A stretch of DNA of 64,000 bases from Anditalea andensis. Its GTDB lineage: Bacteria; Bacteroidota; Bacteroidia; Cytophagales; Cyclobacteriaceae. Made by a program: the position numbers and the translations under genes. The notes beneath the pieces were generated by a model that was not told where the DNA came from, made no database searches, and saw nothing but the letters and a program-made list of their open reading frames with translations. Every line of letters begins with the position of its first letter. Positions within the stretch are counted from its first letter, which is position 1. The stretch spans positions 117,767 through 181,766 of the forward strand of contig NZ_JMIH01000011.1 in the NCBI RefSeq assembly GCF_000714815.1, read 5' to 3'. Of the stretch, positions 1 to 8,488 are shown in pieces.

Positions 1-1
1 A

Positions 2-289
2 AATAGAAAAGGGGAAATCACCCGACTGAGCCCAGAAGCTGCTGCATCACCGGAAAACGAATTATACTGGAACAGGATATCAGATTTACTGCTATTGGAA
101 GAAAAAAGACCCCCTTTATGGCTGTTCAATTTACGGGTAAACAAGGAATTCGAAAAAGGTAGAGGGTTTGCGTTTTATGTGAATAATTTCTTCAACAACC
201 GTCCCCTATACCAAAACAAACGGTCCAACACCTATACGCAAAGAAACATAGACCTCTTTTTCGGGGCTGAAATATTTTACCAATTATAA
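2..289 (+). CDS. TonB-dependent receptor, C-terminal fragment
   Basis: The frame is open from the window edge to a TAA at 287-289, so this is the 3' end of a longer gene. The last ~65 residues alternate hydrophobic and polar residues and include FAFYVNNFFNNRPLY and a final aromatic strand (IDLFFGAEIFYQL). This is the usual ending of a TonB-dependent outer-membrane barrel in Bacteroidota. The gene lies 13 bp upstream of a DUF4876 lipoprotein and two further surface genes on the same strand, so it is probably the first member of that operon. The ligand cannot be judged from this fragment. Confidence 0.7.
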   Translation, partial: NRKGEITRLSPEAAASPENELYWNRISDLLLLEEKRPPLWLFNLRVNKEFEKGRGFAFYVNNFFNNRPLYQNKRSNTYTQRNIDLFFGAEIFYQL

Positions 290-302
290 ACCAATCACCA
301 AT

Positions 303-1514
303 ATGATGAAAAAACAGTATCGTTTAATGATTTTAGCCCTGACTTTATTAAGTCTTTGGGGCTGTAGTGATGATGATTCCCCTCGTGTGGAATTATTTGA
401 TGTCAATGTAGTAGCATTATATCCCGAGGATTTCTCCAGTGATCAAGCGGAGGGGGTTACACTTAAATTAGTCAACAATGCTACCGGAGATCAACAGGAA
501 AAAATTTCAGGTGCTGACGGCAGGGCAACATTTGCTGGGCTGGTACCAGGTACCTACCAACTGACAGCCAGCAGGTTTTTAAATGCTCAGGAAGCATCAA
601 CATTGACAGGATCCTCATCCGAGATCAACCTTAACTACCTGGACAATAATCTCCTACTAAGCGCTGCTACCGGTCAGGATGCCCTATCTATCAGACTTTC
701 TGGATCTATCAGTGGAAGCCTGGTCATCAGACAGGTATACTATAGTGGCTCCAAAACCCCTGAAAACACCAATTACTTCTTTGACCAATTTGTGGAAATC
801 TACAATAACTCCAGTGAAAGCATTGCATTGGACGGTCTGATGATATCCAATGTGGAAGGACCTTCCGGCCAAATCAATCCAAATACACAGCCTTCTCCAT
901 TTGCAAAAGATCAGGAACATGTATACATCAGTACAGCATGGAGGATTCCCGGTACTGGCAGTGATCATATGCTGGCTCCGTTTACCAGTGTGGTAATAGC
1001 CCAACAAGGAATCAATCACCGGTCAGAAGAAGCCAACCCAAACAGTCCGGTAAACCTAAGCAATGCTGACTTTGAACTATTTGTAACTGGTTCGCAAAGA
1101 GATATAGATGCTCCTAATGTTCCGAATATGGAAATGATTTATCATCCATTCAACGCTACGTATTCATTGGTGACTGTTTTTGGGCCAGGCACGATCATTT
1201 GGAGAACAGATGATTTTGCAGCTTTGGAAAGAGCACCTATACCAGATACCAGTCCTACATTTCCTCAAGTGGTAAAAGTACCCGTAGCCAATGTGATCGA
1301 TGCGGTGGAAGCCTTAAGAAGTGCTACAGACGGTGCATTTAAAAGAGTACCTGCCCAACTGGATGCCGGGTTTACTTTTGTCAGCAATACGTATACGGGA
1401 GAGTCTATTGTCAGGAAATCTACTACTGTAGATGGTAATATCGTCATGAAGGATACCAACAACAGCTCAGAAGATTTTGAAATCAAATCCACACCTGCAC
1501 CTAAATCATTTTAA
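303..1514 (+). CDS. DUF4876 domain lipoprotein
   Basis: A 403-residue exported protein. An N-terminal hydrophobic stretch ends in a lipobox-like LSLWGC, followed by acidic residues (SDDDS), so it is probably lipidated. Residues ~30-130 resemble a carboxypeptidase-regulatory/prealbumin-like beta domain (GADGRATFAGLVPGTYQLTA). The remainder carries the VIRQVYYSG and FVEIYNNSS motifs that I associate with DUF4876. ATG codons at 303 and 306 are both possible starts. It sits between a TonB-dependent receptor and a barrel protein in a tight operon, so a surface-exposed accessory or ligand-capture role is likely. The substrate is unknown. Confidence 0.7.
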   Translation: MMKKQYRLMILALTLLSLWGCSDDDSPRVELFDVNVVALYPEDFSSDQAEGVTLKLVNNATGDQQEKISGADGRATFAGLVPGTYQLTASRFLNAQEASTLTGSSSEINLNYLDNNLLLSAATGQDALSIRLSGSISGSLVIRQVYYSGSKTPENTNYFFDQFVEIYNNSSESIALDGLMISNVEGPSGQINPNTQPSPFAKDQEHVYISTAWRIPGTGSDHMLAPFTSVVIAQQGINHRSEEANPNSPVNLSNADFELFVTGSQRDIDAPNVPNMEMIYHPFNATYSLVTVFGPGTIIWRTDDFAALERAPIPDTSPTFPQVVKVPVANVIDAVEALRSATDGAFKRVPAQLDAGFTFVSNTYTGESIVRKSTTVDGNIVMKDTNNSSEDFEIKSTPAPKSF

Positions 1515-1526
1515 AAATTTACAAGG

Positions 1527-2969
1527 ATGACTGGCCGTTTATTTTTACTCGTATGGGTACTCAGACTTTCTATATCCGCTGCTCAGTCACAGGAGGTGGA
1601 TATTACCGATTACCTGGCCCAGTACAACATGGAGTGGACGGCCTCTCATCCTTATTTACTGCAATATGCCTTTCAGCCGTTTTATCAGGCCAGCATAAGA
1701 CATGAAAACTTCGGAGGTGATTTTAGACCCGCTTTCAGAGATCAAAATTATTCAGATTTTGGCTTTCACTCCAGATCGCAAAAAGCGATAAAAAACTGGA
1801 ACCTACTAGGAGCATTTTCATACAGGAAAATCCTGGATAGAACAAAACCATATTTACTTCAAAAAGAAGCTTCATCCTACAATCCATATGTGATAGCAGA
1901 TAACCAAGTAGAAAGCTGGGGGGCAGATCATATAGATTTTTCACTTTCTGCTATGAGTCCAGCCTGGATGGATCGTTTCAGAACATATGCAGTGGTCCGG
2001 TATGACGTAAGCAGTGGACACCGTAAAGCTGAACCCCGCCCACTCTACAGACACAGTAAATTTTTACTGGAGATAGGAAACCAAATGCTTTTGAATCAAA
2101 ACTTCCATATAGGCATAGGAGGTGCCTTTGCACAGCATCTGGAAGAAAATACAGTTGGATCCTTTGCTGTACAGGATTTTTCACTGCACCAATTGAGAGG
2201 TATAAGCACTTTTACCAGAAATACTTATCAAGCCTTTCAACGTAACCAAAAAGAAAGCCGCTTAACCGGCAAAGCTTTTCTGAGCTATGCCAAGAATCAT
2301 GACTGGGGATTTCTCGAATTTGCTACCCAATCAGGTCAATTTGACGCAAGAGATGGAATAGCAGTTCCTGAGGATGGCGGAAGCGTAGAAAGTAAAACTT
2401 ACGCTACCAGCTTAGGGTTTAACAAATCGTTTTCCGGTAAAATATGGCAAACAGGTGCTAAGTATACCAACCGATCCTCCATTGGCATAGACCCTATCTT
2501 TAGGGCGATTAACTATGATTTTGCATCGACCATTTATAATGCGCGGACATCCCTTACCCAACACAATAGCTTTTGGAGACAAATAGCAGTAGATCTAGCC
2601 TTTATAAATGAGCAAAGGGACGAAATAGCAGGAGGTAATTTTCTTCATTTCCAAAATATAGAACTTAAGTTGGGTACAGATCTGGTTTTACCCATCCTAA
2701 AATCCAATAAACTGTGGCTTAGCCCCTTAATAGGTATCCGGTCTAACCAAAAATCAGCCTACCAACAAAACAGTACGGGGCTAATCGGAGAAATATTTAA
2801 TCAGGAAATAGATTATTACAGTTCTGATGCGCTCTTGGCCCATATAAAATTAATGTGGCTGTCTCAATTTAAAGAACAACAGCTGATGTTCACACTTCAT
2901 CTTTCTACAGAAAGAACAGCTGAGTTACATTACAACACCCTGTCCGTGGATATGGGCCTGTTATTTTAA
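1527..2969 (+). CDS. outer-membrane beta-barrel protein (DUF6850-like)
   Basis: A 480-residue protein with a short signal peptide ending near AAQSQ and many amphipathic strands rich in Tyr, Phe and Trp. It ends in an aromatic terminal strand (SVDMGLLF), as expected for an outer-membrane barrel. The DUF6850 label is from memory of proteins found beside DUF4876 genes and is tentative. The start is 12 bp after the DUF4876 stop, and the next gene starts 12 bp after this one, so all are probably co-transcribed with the receptor. It could act as a porin or a surface anchor for the DUF4876 lipoprotein. Confidence 0.55.
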   Translation: MTGRLFLLVWVLRLSISAAQSQEVDITDYLAQYNMEWTASHPYLLQYAFQPFYQASIRHENFGGDFRPAFRDQNYSDFGFHSRSQKAIKNWNLLGAFSYRKILDRTKPYLLQKEASSYNPYVIADNQVESWGADHIDFSLSAMSPAWMDRFRTYAVVRYDVSSGHRKAEPRPLYRHSKFLLEIGNQMLLNQNFHIGIGGAFAQHLEENTVGSFAVQDFSLHQLRGISTFTRNTYQAFQRNQKESRLTGKAFLSYAKNHDWGFLEFATQSGQFDARDGIAVPEDGGSVESKTYATSLGFNKSFSGKIWQTGAKYTNRSSIGIDPIFRAINYDFASTIYNARTSLTQHNSFWRQIAVDLAFINEQRDEIAGGNFLHFQNIELKLGTDLVLPILKSNKLWLSPLIGIRSNQKSAYQQNSTGLIGEIFNQEIDYYSSDALLAHIKLMWLSQFKEQQLMFTLHLSTERTAELHYNTLSVDMGLLF

Positions 2970-2981
2970 AAAGCAACAATT

Positions 2982-3785
2982 ATGACATCAAAGCACTTAT
3001 TGATTATCCCTTTCTATCTCATCGCATATTTAGGCACCGCACAGTCTAAACCAGAGCTAGACCCTATAACTTTGGCCGACAGCCTGATTCAGCTGGTAAT
3101 AGAACAGGAAGGCCTATACACCCTATACGGAGGCCTGAAACCCATCAGTACCGTCCAACATTTCAGTTATGCCATAGACAGTATCAGCGGAGACTATATC
3201 CATAAAGGGGAGATAAAAAAAGACTTGATCCGACTTTCACAAAGCCTTAAGTTACTTTCCAATGACAGCATAGGCTATACCGTAATCCCCTTCAAAATGG
3301 TCAGCGGAAAAACGAAAACATTTGAAATTCTGGTATACCATAAAGCTGCTTTGAAAAATATGATTTCTGACAAGACGGATTTCTTTCTTCGGCGGGGTAT
3401 ACTGCCGGATGACAATATAGAAAAACTACTGGCTATCTATGAATTTGAAGATAAGTATGACCGTTACAGAGCATATGGACATTTATTCGGATATCCTGAT
3501 CATGCCGTGGATTTCTTTGTAAATTCAGCCAGGAGCAATGATGAAACTGGAAAATTTGTCGAAAGGGATTTTAACCAGATACCTGTGGCCAGTGGGCAAA
3601 AAGGCAGGTTCGTATATGCCGTTCCCAAAGGATATGAACTGGGTGAATCAGATGAGGAAATTATGTTAAGAGCAGGGATTTTATTGGCTAAATTCCAACA
3701 TGATTGGGAAATGTACCAGTCCCAGCTCAATCCCGAAGAAAACCCATCTTATCTCCACTTTCTTTATTTTTTAGCTGAACAATAG
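2982..3785 (+). CDS. exported protein of unknown function
   Basis: 267 residues. A signal peptide (LLIIPFYLIAYLGTAQS) is followed by a soluble alpha/beta-looking region. An early LYTLYGGLKPIST segment resembles a motif I have seen in unannotated Bacteroidota and Planctomycetes proteins, but I cannot attach a function. No catalytic motif is evident. It is the last gene of the receptor-DUF4876-barrel operon and is followed by ~100 bp before a divergent-function regulator. Placement suggests a periplasmic partner of that uptake or surface system. Confidence 0.5.
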   Translation: MTSKHLLIIPFYLIAYLGTAQSKPELDPITLADSLIQLVIEQEGLYTLYGGLKPISTVQHFSYAIDSISGDYIHKGEIKKDLIRLSQSLKLLSNDSIGYTVIPFKMVSGKTKTFEILVYHKAALKNMISDKTDFFLRRGILPDDNIEKLLAIYEFEDKYDRYRAYGHLFGYPDHAVDFFVNSARSNDETGKFVERDFNQIPVASGQKGRFVYAVPKGYELGESDEEIMLRAGILLAKFQHDWEMYQSQLNPEENPSYLHFLYFLAEQ

Positions 3786-3887
3786 TATGAAACAGATAAA
3801 ATGGTAAGTCTTATTAAGGTGTATAAGAGAAGACGAAATATACACTATATTTGGTGATCTTACCATATTAACCAAATATATCAGGCT

Positions 3888-4466
3888 GTGGAACATTTTA
3901 AGCACTTACTAACATCTTATTTCGGACCCTTGAACGACCAAGAGCTGGACATGATTCAATCCTATTTTTATGAAGAAAAACTTACAAAAAATAGTTTTTT
4001 CACAAAAACCGATAAGGTCTGTGACAAGCTAAGCATCATTAAGTCCGGTATATTAAGGATTTATTCCTTGTCTGAGGGAAAAGAAATCACCCAATGGATA
4101 GCCAGTGAAAATTATATGATGACCGAAGTGTTGGGATTTTTCTTTGACCGGCCTAATCGGTGGAATATCCAGGCTTATAACGACGTAGACTTGTGGACCA
4201 TAGCTAAAACGGATTACTTAAAGCTATGCAGGGACTTTCCAAAATGGATAGATATAGAAAAACAATTGATGTTAAAATGCTTTGTCATGATAGAAAACAG
4301 AATTTTCGCACATTTGTCAATGACAGCCCAAGAAAGGTACGAAATGTATTTTGAGCAGAACAGTCTCTTATTCAATAAGGTACCTTTACAGCATATTGCT
4401 TCTGTATTAGGCATGTCTCCCGAAACGCTCAGTAGAATTAGAAAACACCATGCCCAAACTTCTTGA
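3888..4466 (+). CDS. Crp/Fnr family transcriptional regulator
   Basis: 192 residues: an N-terminal cyclic-nucleotide-binding-like beta-roll (residues ~1-115) and a C-terminal winged helix (~125-190). The recognition helix reads SPETLSRIRK. Its E-x-x-S-R matches the side chains that FNR-type proteins use to read TTGAT half-sites. No cysteine cluster for an iron-sulphur centre is visible, so oxygen sensing of the FNR kind is unlikely. No ATG precedes the conserved region and the frame opens at a GTG at 3888, taken as the start. A perfect TTGAT-N4-ATCAA box overlaps its stop codon, 54 bp upstream of the next gene. Confidence 0.85.
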   Translation: MEHFKHLLTSYFGPLNDQELDMIQSYFYEEKLTKNSFFTKTDKVCDKLSIIKSGILRIYSLSEGKEITQWIASENYMMTEVLGFFFDRPNRWNIQAYNDVDLWTIAKTDYLKLCRDFPKWIDIEKQLMLKCFVMIENRIFAHLSMTAQERYEMYFEQNSLLFNKVPLQHIASVLGMSPETLSRIRKHHAQTS

Positions 4467-4477
4467 TTTATATCAAG
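4462..4477. promoter_or_regulatory. FNR/Crp-type operator, TTGAT-TTAT-ATCAA
   Basis: A perfect 6+6 palindrome, CTTGAT-TTAT-ATCAAG, overlaps the TGA of the Crp/Fnr gene (4464-4466) and lies 54 bp upstream of the DUF4260 start at 4531. It matches the FNR-class consensus exactly, and the adjacent regulator has the E-x-x-S-R recognition helix expected for it. I infer that the regulator controls DUF4260. I have not scanned the whole window for other copies. Confidence 0.6.
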
Positions 4478-4530
4478 ATGTTATTGCAAATTAATATTGA
4501 ATTTTGTGCCTTACTACAACATTCAATGAT

Positions 4531-4890
4531 ATGACCAAGCACATGACTTATCTTATAAAGCTGGAGGAATTAGCCCAGTTTATTCTAGCCATATGGCTAT
4601 TTGCCCAAATGGATTTTGCATGGTGGGTTTTTCCGGCATGTATCCTATTACCCGATGTATCTATGGTAGGTTATGCTGTCAATACAAAAGTTGGGGCGTG
4701 GGTATATAACCTTTTCCATCATAAGACACTTGCTATTACCATTTTAATCGTAGGATTTAGCATATCTAATGACATACTTTTATTGGCTGGCATCATATTA
4801 TTTGCACATTCGGCCATGGATAGGATTTTAGGTTATGGATTAAAATATCCGGATAGTTTTAAACATACCCACTTAGAACAAATGGGTTAA
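4531..4890 (+). CDS. DUF4260 small membrane protein
   Basis: About 119 residues with three to four hydrophobic helices and the family's conserved centre (ACILLPDVSMVGYAVNTKVGAWVYNLFHH, in two blocks). A His/Asp pattern LFAHSAMDRILGYGLKYPDSFKHTHL closes it. I place the start at the ATG at 4531 rather than the TTG at 4504, because the latter adds nine poorly conserved residues. A palindromic FNR-type box lies just upstream, so the preceding Crp/Fnr protein probably regulates it. Function is unknown; it is an inner-membrane protein by hydropathy. Confidence 0.75.
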   Translation: MTKHMTYLIKLEELAQFILAIWLFAQMDFAWWVFPACILLPDVSMVGYAVNTKVGAWVYNLFHHKTLAITILIVGFSISNDILLLAGIILFAHSAMDRILGYGLKYPDSFKHTHLEQMG

Positions 4891-4914
4891 GATAATTATA
4901 GCTTAGACAAAAAA

Positions 4915-4945
4915 AGAGGCTGTCCCTACTTATGAGATAGCCTCT
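4915..4945. terminator. bidirectional intrinsic terminator
   Basis: A ten-base-pair stem AGAGGCTGTC/GATAGCCTCT (one G-U) is flanked by A7 on the left, which becomes T7 on the minus strand, and by TTT on the right. It sits between convergent DUF4260 (+) and the YciF-like gene (-). Stem and loop text recur at 47141-47171. Confidence 0.8.
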
Positions 4946-4965
4946 TTATTGTTTCTATCAGCCTA

Positions 4966-5490
4966 CTATTCCTGGGCTGCTTTTTCGTTTACTTCACTTT
5001 CTGCCAATTGGGTTAATAATTCATCTGTTTTCTTCTCTTCTTCCAGTGTTTCTGTGAGTAGAGAAGCAATATCATCATGCCCAATCTTTTTGGCCAATGC
5101 TATTAGGCTGCCATATGAGGCGATTTCATAATGTTCGATTTTCTGGGAGGCAATAATGATTCCCGCATCTCGCACCATGGTATCTGCTTTGGTGTCTTCC
5201 AGGATTTCTTTGCCTTCCTCTATAAGTCCTTCCATGGCTTCGCATTTCTTTCCACGGGCAGCTACATCCAGCAGTCCAAAGATTTTTTCCAGTCTTTCTA
5301 CCTGACCTTCGGTTTCCTCTTTATGCTTTCCTATAGCTGATGCCAATTTCTCTGAAGTAGCTCCTTTTTGCATTTTGCCCAGTGCTTCTACAAGATGTTT
5401 TTCCGCCCAGTAGATATCTTTTAACTGGTCCTGAAATAATTTAAAGAATTTAGAATTTTTAAATTCTTGGATATTTTTATCGACTGCCAT
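4966..5490 (-). CDS. yciF: YciF-like ferritin-fold stress protein (DUF892)
   Basis: 174 residues, almost entirely helical and charged, with the family opening FFKLFQDQLKDIYWAEKHLVEALGKM (in two parts) and conserved Glu/His positions (EHYEIASYGSL) on a four-helix ferritin-like fold. In enterobacteria yciF and yciE lie beside a manganese catalase (katN) in an RpoS-dependent operon. Here too a manganese catalase is immediately upstream on the same strand, separated by ~165 bp. A general-stress role is therefore inferred. A strong terminator follows its stop. The 165-bp gap suggests it may also have its own promoter. Confidence 0.85.
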   Translation of the reverse strand: MAVDKNIQEFKNSKFFKLFQDQLKDIYWAEKHLVEALGKMQKGATSEKLASAIGKHKEETEGQVERLEKIFGLLDVAARGKKCEAMEGLIEEGKEILEDTKADTMVRDAGIIIASQKIEHYEIASYGSLIALAKKIGHDDIASLLTETLEEEKKTDELLTQLAESEVNEKAAQE

Positions 5491-5654
5491 AATTAAAATT
5501 ATTAGTTTAGGTTTTAAGTAATGCTGAATAGAGTAAATATGAAATGTTCAATACATAGCATTCATATTGAAGCATAGCATGCTTATGCTTTATATGCGTC
5601 CACTCATTTTTTTTTAATATATATTCTTATTAAAAAGAGGTATTCTCTGTGCTG

Positions 5655-6527
5655 TTATTCTAGCCAGTCTTTTACTTTCTCAGTAATGCTGCCCCCTCCT
5701 GTCATCTGTTCTTTCTGAGCATATCCTTTTGGATGAGGTGGTCCTAATTCAGGCTCCTGACCTTCGGGTTTCGCTTTCTCTATAGTGAAAGTGCTTTTAC
5801 CGTCCATAGACTTGCCTTCGCTCCATCTTCCTTCTGCCATTTTTTTAGGATCGATGTGCGTGGATAGGAAATTATAGTTGAAATGTTGATTTTCTTCTGC
5901 CTGAGGAAATGAATTTGGAATAGGATGCATTCCTTCCAAACCTCCGAGTTCCTCCAAAACTGCCAGCCACTGGTTCTGGTGCATGGTGTCCCTTGCTATA
6001 AGAAAAGCCAACATGTCTTTCATTCCTTTATCATCAGTAGCTTCCCATAACCTGGTAGCTAATACCCTTCCAGATGATTCTGCCATTACATTGGCATACA
6101 TATCCGTAGCCAGATTACCTGTACCTACCACCCAAGATCCGTTAAATGGAACGCCGTTACTGTCCACAGCCATTGCTGCCAGTCCCGATGACAATATGTG
6201 ACGAGGATTGGCACCACCCATGATAGCTTCTAATATTGGACTGTCGGAAGCCATTTTATCCTTGGTCTCGTTAGGAGCTGTTTCTAAGTTGAGCGCCACG
6301 GCTGTAGCCAACATTTCTATGTGGGCCATTTCTTCTGTACCTGTTTCCAGTAACATGTCTCTATACTTTACTGGGCCCCTTGCCCCCCAAGCCTGAAACA
6401 AATATTGAAGGCACACTCTAATTTCACCTTCAATACCACCAATCGCTTGCTGGAGCATCTTGGCAAATTGGGGATTAGGCTTGTCAACCTTTACTTTGTA
6501 CTGTAATTTTCCGTCGTGATAAAACAT
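5655..6527 (-). CDS. manganese catalase
   Basis: 290 residues, a full-length non-haem catalase that disproportionates hydrogen peroxide with a di-manganese centre. The ligand set is intact by position: E35 (GGIEGEIR), E66 and H69 (TEEMAHIEML), E150 (VMAESSGR) and H183 (ARDTMHQNQ). These match the classical Lactobacillus enzyme numbering within two residues. The tail (TGGGSITEKVKDWLE) is typical of Bacteroidota members. It probably forms an oxidative-stress pair with the DUF892 gene downstream. There is no signal peptide, so it is cytoplasmic. Confidence 0.95.
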   Translation of the reverse strand: MFYHDGKLQYKVKVDKPNPQFAKMLQQAIGGIEGEIRVCLQYLFQAWGARGPVKYRDMLLETGTEEMAHIEMLATAVALNLETAPNETKDKMASDSPILEAIMGGANPRHILSSGLAAMAVDSNGVPFNGSWVVGTGNLATDMYANVMAESSGRVLATRLWEATDDKGMKDMLAFLIARDTMHQNQWLAVLEELGGLEGMHPIPNSFPQAEENQHFNYNFLSTHIDPKKMAEGRWSEGKSMDGKSTFTIEKAKPEGQEPELGPPHPKGYAQKEQMTGGGSITEKVKDWLE

Positions 6528-7110
6528 GGTTTGTTATTTAGTGGTAAATAATATGGTTTTCTTTTTTATAAAAATAACTACAAATATGAAATACACACTA
6601 CCAAAACTGTTCCCACTTCAAAATATTTAACAATAAAATCGTAAAATAATCATAAACTTCATATTAGAGATTTCTATTTACATAAAGTATTATTATCTAA
6701 ATTCAAAATAAGTAGCCCACATAAGCAAACTGTATCATTTATGCTACAATTTGAAAAAGTGGGCTTTATTATGTAAAAAACAGTTAAGCTACCTGATTAA
6801 TCATATATGTCTGCTTCCATCTTTATGTGGCTCATGGGAATCCGGCCTTATGGAGAGCCGCCTACCTGAATTTTGGATATTGCTTAGTGCGTAATGTCTA
6901 CTTATAACCGGCCGGATGAACTGTACTTCATTTTATAAATAATCTGGGCTGCCTAAATTTCCTATAGCCTGATCCTATCAATTCAAGCCATATACCTCGT
7001 TTACCGATAGACAGGTTCAATGTCGGGTGATTATAGCCATTTTATTACTATTAGTCCATTTTGGCAAGGACTTAGCGAGCGTTATCAAAAAAAAAAGCGA
7101 ATAGTACCCT
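6528..7110. other. intergenic region, divergent promoters expected
   Basis: 583 bp between the leftward catalase and the rightward channel gene. The left half is very AT-rich. An imperfect long-range pairing of GCCCAC (6714-6719) with GTGGGC (6759-6764) is present, with a T-rich right flank. A 69-codon ATG frame starting at 7020 runs into the channel gene in another frame, and I treat it as spurious. No RNA gene recognised. Confidence 0.5.
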
Positions 7111-8115
7111 ATGGAAGAATCTATTTATTTGATCATCGGAGTAATATTGCTGTGCATTGGCTTCTTCGACTTTTTCTACACTACATTATCTGCCAGCAAA
7201 TCATCCTTTATCACTTTTACGGTAAGTAAGTTTGTTCATATCAGCATCCTGTCTTTAGAGCGGAAGTTTGGCAGGGGGATTTTTGCCCTTAGCGGTATGA
7301 TTCTCAACCTTACCATCATACTTGTCTGGATTTTGATTATCTGGGCAGGACTTTATTTTGTATTTACCTATGATGCCGATGCTATTTTAAACAATGAAGG
7401 CATAAGGGCTACTGACTCAGAACGGCTGTACTTTACCGGCTATGTCCTTTCTACTTTGGGTAACGGTGACTTTTTTCCCATTTCCACTTATACACAAATG
7501 ATAGCCAGCAGTTTTTCTTTTTTTGGTTTTATATTTTTTACCACAGCCATGACCTACCTTATCTCTGTCTATTCGGCGGTGATCAATAAAAGGCATTTGT
7601 CATTGGCTATACTTAATCTGGGCAACAGCCCTGAAGAAGTAATCCGTACTTTACATAGTGCACAGCCATCCTTTATTTATACGCAGATCAATTCCCTTCA
7701 GGAGAAAATAGATTTGGTCAATGAACATTATCAGGCTTTTCCACTTATCCACTACTATCATAATGTAGAAATAAATGCTTCTTTTTCTCTAAATGTAGCC
7801 AAACTGGATGAAGCACTGACCATCATGCTCATCAAATCTACATCCCCACATCATCAGGAACTATGTTTTCTTAAAAAATCTATGGATGCTTTATTAAAAC
7901 GTTTTGATGAATTTCATGATATCCCCAATTTTGAAGACTCTTCAGAAACCTTACATTGGGAATATATAGGCAGTACCAAAGAACTGTCGATAAAGGAATT
8001 GGCCAACAATCCACGTATCGCCCAAAGGAGAAAAATACTCACATCCTTACTGCTGCATGAAGATTTAAACTGGAAACATGTATATGAAACCCAAAAGCTG
8101 TCCAGTGACGATTAA
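7111..8115 (+). CDS. two-TM potassium-channel-like membrane protein
   Basis: 334 residues. Helices at ~5-25 and ~55-85 precede a pore-loop/inner-helix unit at ~105-155, followed by a ~175-residue cytoplasmic region without a recognisable RCK/TrkA motif. The filter segment reads STLGNGDFFP, so the canonical TxGYGD becomes TLGNGD. It is assigned to the Ion_trans_2 fold. The Tyr-to-Asn change leaves potassium selectivity uncertain. The ATG at 7111 begins directly with the first membrane segment. No operon partner; flanked by non-coding DNA on both sides. Confidence 0.75.
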   Translation: MEESIYLIIGVILLCIGFFDFFYTTLSASKSSFITFTVSKFVHISILSLERKFGRGIFALSGMILNLTIILVWILIIWAGLYFVFTYDADAILNNEGIRATDSERLYFTGYVLSTLGNGDFFPISTYTQMIASSFSFFGFIFFTTAMTYLISVYSAVINKRHLSLAILNLGNSPEEVIRTLHSAQPSFIYTQINSLQEKIDLVNEHYQAFPLIHYYHNVEINASFSLNVAKLDEALTIMLIKSTSPHHQELCFLKKSMDALLKRFDEFHDIPNFEDSSETLHWEYIGSTKELSIKELANNPRIAQRRKILTSLLLHEDLNWKHVYETQKLSSDD

Positions 8116-8228
8116 AAAAATTCAATTTTCTTAATATCTGCATACACATTCCTTTAATGAACCAGCTGACTCATCCATACTTGCGGCCCAATTTTTTGAA
8201 GTAAACTCAGGAATCGATATATGATAAA

Positions 8229-8389
8229 ATGAAAAAGCACGATTTATTCTTAGAACAAAAGAGGTTCCCTTACAACCCAATGCTATTTTAACCATTACTT
8301 CGTTGGTGACAGGAGGACTGGTGATAACCCTTCTAAAAGAATTGTATCATTGCATCAAAAGCCGAAAAATGAGGTTTGCCAGGTACTGA
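8229..8389 (+). pseudogene. frameshifted small single-TM protein ORF
   Basis: ATG at 8229 opens MKKHDLFLEQK and then stops after 20 codons. From the short A-run at ~8257-8260, the adjacent frame reads EVPLQPNAILTITSLVTGG followed by LVITLLKELYHC and a basic tail, ending at TGA 8387-8389. Adding one base in the CAAAAG run would join the two into a 53-residue protein with one membrane helix. This may be a pseudogene, a homopolymer sequencing error or a frameshifting site. It cannot be decided here. Confidence 0.45.
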
Positions 8390-8488
8390 CCTCCCCCGCA
8401 TGTCCAGCAGAAAGTTTCGGAAACCAAAAAAAGGTGAGATGGCATTTGGAGCTGTGTTTTTAAACGGGTTCTCATGAGAAGGGAGGAT

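Noticed and set aside
6714..6772. Long-loop GCCCAC/GTGGGC pairing as a terminator
   Set aside because: Six-base arms with a ~40-nt loop, and no gene ends nearby on the right strand.
7020..7229. 69-codon plus-strand frame before the channel gene
   Set aside because: It overlaps the well-supported channel start in another frame and has no protein-like features.
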